A stretch of 64,000 nucleotides of DNA. Source: an uncultured Porphyromonadaceae bacterium (GTDB taxonomy: Bacteria; Bacteroidota; Bacteroidia; Bacteroidales; Muribaculaceae). Below, piece after piece: positions 59,913 to 64,000 of this stretch. The position numbers and the translations under genes were made by a program. Below the pieces are notes generated by a model. The model did not search any database. It worked only from the letters and a program-made list of their open reading frames with translations, and was not told the DNA's origin. The DNA is taken from assembly GCA_900550645.1 (NCBI GenBank), contig URTA01000008.1, positions 11,451 to 75,450 on the forward strand, read 5' to 3'. Position 1 is the first letter of the stretch. Each line of letters starts with the position of its first letter.

Positions 59913-60383
59913 TTATCGCATCCGCCGTGCGCAGTCGGCGCATATCCCGGTAATGACGAAATTGGCGTCTTCAGCCACACAGCCTTCGGGCAGCTGGGGC
60001 ATCACCAGCGGCGCGGAGTGGAGGCACACCGTGCGGTGGCACTCGCGGCAGTAGAAGTGCGGGTGTATGTCCGTATGCTCGTGCGGCTCGTCGTGCGGGT
60101 GTGCAGTGTCGCGGCACAGCTCGTATTTCATCGACCCGGAGCCGTCATCGACGCGGTGCAGCAGGTGCGCCTCGAGGAGCGTGGCGACTGTGCGTGTTAT
60201 CGTCGAACGGTCTATGGTCTCGAGAGCCTCCTCCATTTCCGCCACTGACAGCGGACCGGGTGCGGTGTTGAGGTAGCGGCATACGATTATGCGGTTGGCG
60301 GTCGGGCGTATGCGGTGAGATGCCAGCAGCTGTTCTATCTCGATATGTCTGTTCATGGGTTTGCTGTCTTTGGCGCGGCTCAT
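59913..60383 (-). CDS. Fur-family transcriptional regulator (Zur/PerR-like)
   Basis: About 156 residues from ATG 60383, whose ATGA overlaps the stop of the metal exporter gene; a second ATG at 60356 (MNRHIEIEQLLASHRIRPTA) would give a more typical family N-terminus. Winged helix: RIIVCRYLNTAPGPLSVAEM and IDRSTITRTVATLLEAHLL. Metal sites: a His-rich segment HPHDEPHEHTDIHPHFYC and two zinc-binding pairs, CRECH near the middle and CADCARRMR at the end. Co-transcription with a Zn/Cd exporter suggests zinc sensing, but which metal is bound cannot be read from sequence alone. Confidence 0.85.
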   Translation of the reverse strand: MSRAKDSKPMNRHIEIEQLLASHRIRPTANRIIVCRYLNTAPGPLSVAEMEEALETIDRSTITRTVATLLEAHLLHRVDDGSGSMKYELCRDTAHPHDEPHEHTDIHPHFYCRECHRTVCLHSAPLVMPQLPEGCVAEDANFVITGICADCARRMR

Positions 60384-62350
60384 TTGAGAGCCAGCAAGGT
60401 ATAGATGATTGTGATGAGGGTCACGCCGGTGTCTGCGAATACTGCCACCCACAGCGAGGCCAGCCCGCACGCGCCGAGTGCCATGACGATGAGTTTGAAC
60501 GCAAGCGCGAACACCACGTTGGTTATCGCCACGCGGCGTGCGCTGCGGGCAATGTGCAGCAGCTGTGGCACGCGGGCGGGGTCGTCGCCAGCGATGACTG
60601 CGTCGGCGTGCTGCATGGCGGCATCTGTGCCGGCAGTGCCCATGGCAATGCCCACGTCGGCGAGCGCAAGCGAGGGCGTGTCATTGATGCCGTCGCCGAC
60701 GTATGCTATGCGCCGCCCCTCGGCTTTCAGCTGTTTCATTGTCCCGTATTTCTCCTCGGGCGACAGCTCCGCGAGGCAGATGTCTGCCCCGATTGCTTCC
60801 GCTGCTTGTTTGACAGCAGCGGCGCGGTCGCCGGAGAGTATGCCGATGTAGCGTATACCCATGCAGTGCAGCCGCCTTACAGCTGCTGCGGCAGTGGGCT
60901 TAAGCTCGTCTGTGAGACGGATCACGCCCGTGTATTTGCCGTCGAGGGCGAGGTGTATCTCCGTGCCGGCGGTCTGTGTGTCGTCATCTTGCGGCACGTC
61001 TAAGCCGTTGTCGGCAAGCAGCCTCCGCGAGCCGGCAAGGATGGTCTTGCCCTCATGGCTGGCTGTTAGGCCGTGGCGCACGGTAGTTACATCGTCAACG
61101 GCAGCTGCGGTGATGCCGCGTTCTGCTGCAGCGTCCTTGACCGACTGTGCCAGGGGGTGAGCCGACTGTGCCTCCATGCCGGCGGCGAGCGACAGCAGCG
61201 TCTCCTCGCTGATGCCGTCATCCGGATATATGCCAGCGATGCGGAAACGTCCGGTAGTCAGAGTGCCGGTCTTGTCGAACAGCACGGTGTCAATGCCGCA
61301 CATAGCGTCGAAATATGTCGAGCCTTTGACCAGCACGCCATGGGCAGAGGCTTTGCCCAGCGACATGAAGTAGGAGAGGGGCACGCTTATCACCATAGCG
61401 CAGGGGCAGGCGCAGACGAGCAGTATCAGGGCGCGGTTGAACCAAGTCTGCCAAGCGAACTCGGCGGCTGGTATGACGGCCCATGCCGCTGCATACAGCA
61501 GCACTGCTGCAACAAGCACTGTTGGCGTGTACCACCGCGTGATGCGGCGTATGAGTGTCTCGGTATGCGATTTTGCTTCTGCCGCCTCCTCCACGGTTTT
61601 CAGGATGCGCGACAGCGACGAGTCCTCGAGGCGGCAGGTTGTGGTCAGCGTTGCTTCGCGGTCTACGGGGATAAGTCCGGACTGGACGGCCTCGCCGGGG
61701 GATACGGTGCGCGGCACAGCCTCGCCGGTAATTGCGGACGTGTCAAACGATATGGCGTCTTCGCCCTCCAGCACGCCGTCAAGGGCAACCCTCATACCCG
61801 GTTTTACGCGGATGCGAGACCCCTCGGCCACGTCCTTGGGCTGCATCTCGGCGATGCTGCCGTCGGCATTGACCACCGACACGGTTTTCGGCATCTTGTC
61901 TACCAGTCCGCGTATGTGGGCGCGAGCCTTCTCGGACGCCCTGTCCTGCAGTTTCTCGCCGAAGCTGTAGAATAGCAGTACCGCCACGCCCTCGGGGTAT
62001 TCACCTATCCAGAATGCGCATATAGCTGCGAGTATCATCAGCGTGTACTCGTTCATGAGGTCGCCGCGCCGCCACTGGCCAAAGCCGTCGATGACTATGG
62101 GCAGCCCGGTCACTATTGCTGAAACGAGAAACAAGCACAGCGGCAATGCACCGCTGATTTCACCCAGGTGGGCGAGCAATGCCGTGGCGGCGAGCAGCAG
62201 TCCCGACAGTATGTCCGGAATGAATGCCTTAAACGACGGCTTGTGAGTGCCGTCACTGTGTTCATGGCCGTGCGAATGGCAATGGTCGTGGCAGTGGCAG
62301 CCGCCTTCATGGAGAGGGGAGTGGGTATGGTCGTGCGTGCAGTGTGACAT
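60380..62350 (-). CDS. zntA: P1B-type heavy-metal (Zn/Cd/Pb) transporting ATPase
   Basis: 656 residues from ATG 62350 (MSHCTHDHTHSPLHEGG); an upstream in-frame start at 62401 precedes the promoter and is unlikely. The N-terminus is a histidine/cysteine-rich stretch (CHCHDHCHSHGHEH) replacing the usual HMA domain. Membrane motif CPCAMVISVPLSY, phosphorylation site DKTGTLTTGRF, and hinge GDGINDTPSLALADVGIAMG are intact. CPC is the metal-selecting motif of P1B-2 zinc/cadmium/lead exporters. Coupled by ATGA to a Fur-family regulator, so probably metal-responsive. Confidence 0.9.
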   Translation of the reverse strand: MSHCTHDHTHSPLHEGGCHCHDHCHSHGHEHSDGTHKPSFKAFIPDILSGLLLAATALLAHLGEISGALPLCLFLVSAIVTGLPIVIDGFGQWRRGDLMNEYTLMILAAICAFWIGEYPEGVAVLLFYSFGEKLQDRASEKARAHIRGLVDKMPKTVSVVNADGSIAEMQPKDVAEGSRIRVKPGMRVALDGVLEGEDAISFDTSAITGEAVPRTVSPGEAVQSGLIPVDREATLTTTCRLEDSSLSRILKTVEEAAEAKSHTETLIRRITRWYTPTVLVAAVLLYAAAWAVIPAAEFAWQTWFNRALILLVCACPCAMVISVPLSYFMSLGKASAHGVLVKGSTYFDAMCGIDTVLFDKTGTLTTGRFRIAGIYPDDGISEETLLSLAAGMEAQSAHPLAQSVKDAAAERGITAAAVDDVTTVRHGLTASHEGKTILAGSRRLLADNGLDVPQDDDTQTAGTEIHLALDGKYTGVIRLTDELKPTAAAAVRRLHCMGIRYIGILSGDRAAAVKQAAEAIGADICLAELSPEEKYGTMKQLKAEGRRIAYVGDGINDTPSLALADVGIAMGTAGTDAAMQHADAVIAGDDPARVPQLLHIARSARRVAITNVVFALAFKLIVMALGACGLASLWVAVFADTGVTLITIIYTLLALK

Positions 62351-62374
62351 GGTGACTGTGTTTTGATTACAATG

Positions 62375-62409
62375 CAAAATTACATCGGTCGCGCTGCACA
62401 TTTAGTGCA
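62375..62409 (-). promoter_or_regulatory. zntA -7 element and adjacent palindromic operator candidate
   Basis: Minus strand TAATTTTG (62382-62375) fits the -7 consensus, 25 nt before the ATG. In the expected -33 zone lies the palindrome TGCAC-ATTTA-GTGCA (62395-62409); no TTTG is found at 19-21 nt. Two ATTACA direct repeats (62366 and 62379) flank the -7 element. A promoter with a poor -33 covered by a palindrome suggests regulated transcription. Confidence 0.55.
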
Positions 62410-62412
62410 AAG

Positions 62413-63216
62413 TCACATTGCGTTTGCAGGACGCATGAACATACGGGCAAAAAGCAGCGGATGCGCATGGTTGCCCTGCTGGCACAGCGTGAATGTCGCT
62501 CCGCTGCCGTCCTCGTGGTCATGCCGCATGATGTCAACGGTCATTCCGTAGACCGCTTCCTGCATGAACGACAGCTCAAGCCTTCGCAGCCGCGATGCGT
62601 CCATCTGCTCGAGAGTGAACTGGTTGAGCAGCAATGCGATGTACCGCACCGTGTTGACATGGCGGTAGAAGTCTATGTCGCAGTAGCGGAACGTGTAGTC
62701 GCGAGTGTCGGCGGTTGCTGCAAGTGCGGCAGCAGGACGTGCCTCGCCGTCGGCGAATATAGGCGCTTGGCGAGCCTGACGCTCTATCGGCGCACGAGTG
62801 CCGTCGATGTACTCCTCGGCGAGCGGCAGGTGCGACAGCCCGAGGCTGCGGTGTGTGGCGGTGTCGATGACCATCCACACCGTCCGCGCATAGCCGACGG
62901 TCTTGCCTCGGCAGTCCTCCACGCGGAACGCACGCTCCGAGAAGCGGCGGTTGTAGCTCTCTATCCACGTTGTCAGGCGGTAGCTCTCGTTGACATTGGG
63001 CCACCGCTCCATCTCTACTGTCAGCCGCGACAGCACCCATCCGCCGCCTGTTTCCGCCATGTCGGGGTTGCCGATGTGCAAGGCGTTGGCGTGAGCTGTT
63101 GCTGTGTCGATGATGTTGCTCACCAGTATGTGCGCCGCCAGCTCACGTTGTGCGTTGGCTTCGTTGGCTGACACGAAATACTCCTCGCTCAGTGTCTTCT
63201 CCATTGCGCCGGTCAT
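62413..63216 (-). CDS. Acyl-ACP thioesterase
   Basis: Double hot-dog protein of the FatA/FatB-like bacterial group (267 residues). Releases fatty acids from acyl carrier protein. First hot-dog: HILVSNIIDTATAHANALH, then SRLTVEMERWPNVNESYRLT and TWIESYNRRFSERAFRVEDC; second: DYTFRYCDIDFYRHVNTVRY, whose N/H-containing DxNxHVN-like segment corresponds to the active-site helix. I start at 63216 because this ATG overlaps the upstream nuclease stop (ATGA); ATG 63204 (MEKTLSEEYF) is an alternative. Confidence 0.88.
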   Translation of the reverse strand: MTGAMEKTLSEEYFVSANEANAQRELAAHILVSNIIDTATAHANALHIGNPDMAETGGGWVLSRLTVEMERWPNVNESYRLTTWIESYNRRFSERAFRVEDCRGKTVGYARTVWMVIDTATHRSLGLSHLPLAEEYIDGTRAPIERQARQAPIFADGEARPAAALAATADTRDYTFRYCDIDFYRHVNTVRYIALLLNQFTLEQMDASRLRRLELSFMQEAVYGMTVDIMRHDHEDGSGATFTLCQQGNHAHPLLFARMFMRPANAM

Positions 63217-64000
63217 TTGGCATAGTCCCACTCCTTGAACGAAGTGGTCGATTCTATTGTCTTCTCCAGATCGTCAGGCAGTGCCGGGAAGAAATCGTAG
63301 CCGGTCAGCTTCTCGAGTTCGTCAATGGTTATTACGTAGTTCTGCATATTGCCTGGCGCGGACATGTTCGGGTAGACGAAGGCGATGCCCCTTGGCTCAG
63401 ATATGTAGGGCGCGGCAATGGCTTTGAAGAATGCCGACGGCACACGCACGCCGCCCTCTCCGATGCGGGTGTTGTCCCCCTTGTCGTATATCGGGCCGGC
63501 GGCTATCAGCAGCACGCCGTCGCGGTCAGCCCACTTGCGGCACTTCTTTTCGAGCGTGCTCCATGCACCCGAATTGAGGGCATGATCCTGTGGGGCGATG
63601 TTGGCCATAGAGAAACAGTCGTGCATCGCCTGTTCGCTCCATTTCATGTCAGCCGCCGGGCAGAGGTGCCCCCGGTCATAGCCCGAGTGTTTGTAGTCGT
63701 CGGTGCTGCGGCATCCGCTGATTTCCTCGTCAGTCCAGAATTTGCTTTTTCCGCGTGACACCGAGCCGTCGGTCTCGTCGCGTGTCAGCTCCCACGCCGA
63801 CCAGTTTGGCGTGCCGTTGTCCTTGTTGAACGAAACTGTGTACCCCTCGTACCGCTTCACCTGTGAGGGTATGCCGCCGGGGATTGAGGGGAGCTCCGCA
63901 TCGGCAATCCTGCCGTTGGCGGGTTGTGTTTCGGCTCTGCTGTCGCGGGCTTCGCCCTGGTTGTGGCACGAACATATCGCCAAGGCCGCAGCCGCTACGG
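63213..64000 (-). CDS. DNA/RNA non-specific endonuclease (NUC1 family) lipoprotein, 5' end outside the window
   Basis: The coding frame stays open to the right edge, so the start is missing. The visible N-terminus (VAAAALAICSC) looks like the end of a lipoprotein signal peptide. The beta-beta-alpha-metal nuclease motif DRGHLCPAADMKW is intact (catalytic His), with the Mg ligand Asn expected in FSMANIAPQDHALNSGAW. NUC1 enzymes are secreted or periplasmic sugar-non-specific nucleases. It is the fourth predicted exported nuclease or phosphodiesterase in this window, after those at 32962, 40353 and 42094. Coupled to the thioesterase gene by an ATGA overlap. Confidence 0.9.
   Translation of the reverse strand, partial: VAAAALAICSCHNQGEARDSRAETQPANGRIADAELPSIPGGIPSQVKRYEGYTVSFNKDNGTPNWSAWELTRDETDGSVSRGKSKFWTDEEISGCRSTDDYKHSGYDRGHLCPAADMKWSEQAMHDCFSMANIAPQDHALNSGAWSTLEKKCRKWADRDGVLLIAAGPIYDKGDNTRIGEGGVRVPSAFFKAIAAPYISEPRGIAFVYPNMSAPGNMQNYVITIDELEKLTGYDFFPALPDDLEKTIESTTSFKEWDYAK

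Overview
The window looks like a chromosomal segment of a Bacteroidales bacterium of fairly high GC, most likely Muribaculaceae-like. The reasons are the division/cell-wall gene order ending in ftsQ-ftsA-ftsZ, TonB receptors with carboxypeptidase-regulatory-like N-termini, lipoproteins with Bacteroidetes-only domain types, a KorAB 2-oxoacid:acceptor oxidoreductase without a fused ferredoxin, C-terminal domains resembling type IX secretion signals, and many promoters of the Bacteroides type (TTTG, 19-21 nt, TAnnTTTG). The family-level assignment is inference.

Layout. 1-15.5 kb, minus strand: a compact dcw cluster, rsmH-ftsL-ftsI-murE-mraY-murD-ftsW-murG-murC-ftsQ-ftsA-ftsZ, followed by the start of a THUMP-domain RNA methyltransferase cut by the window edge. 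15.7-17.2 kb: a GT4 glycosyltransferase (minus) and a 367-nt divergent promoter region. 17.2-22.3 kb, plus strand: ybeY-mnmG-apt-uvrC, carrying two near-perfect parS (ParB) sites, one inside the uvrC coding sequence. 22.4-23.1 kb: an AT-rich type II toxin-antitoxin pair. 23.4-27.9 kb: RNase R and a secreted six-hairpin glycosidase. 28.1-31.8 kb: one large secreted repeat protein with its own promoter and terminator.

31.9-45.3 kb is an apparently single transcription unit: deoC, a secreted endonuclease/exonuclease/phosphatase-fold enzyme, a TonB-dependent receptor, two lipoproteins with OB-fold-like and jelly-roll domains, two secreted endonuclease I paralogs and a CotH-like protein. I read it as a candidate system for capturing, cutting, importing and catabolising extracellular nucleic acid. 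This is the most interesting hypothesis in the window.

45.4-54.5 kb, plus: korAB, acpP-fabF, a lipoprotein with a thioredoxin-like region lacking the active-site cysteines, yifB/comM, an OFA-type MFS transporter broken by a 1-nt frameshift, and yraN. 54.5-56.3 kb: a decayed restriction-modification locus, with a C-terminal remnant of an Eco47II-like endonuclease and a frameshifted m5C methyltransferase. 56.4-64 kb: a secreted repeat protein, a metallo-beta-lactamase-fold protein, a Fur-family regulator coupled to a His-rich Zn/Cd exporter, an acyl-ACP thioesterase and a DNA/RNA non-specific endonuclease lipoprotein cut by the right edge.

I see no tRNA, rRNA, CRISPR array or insertion sequence.
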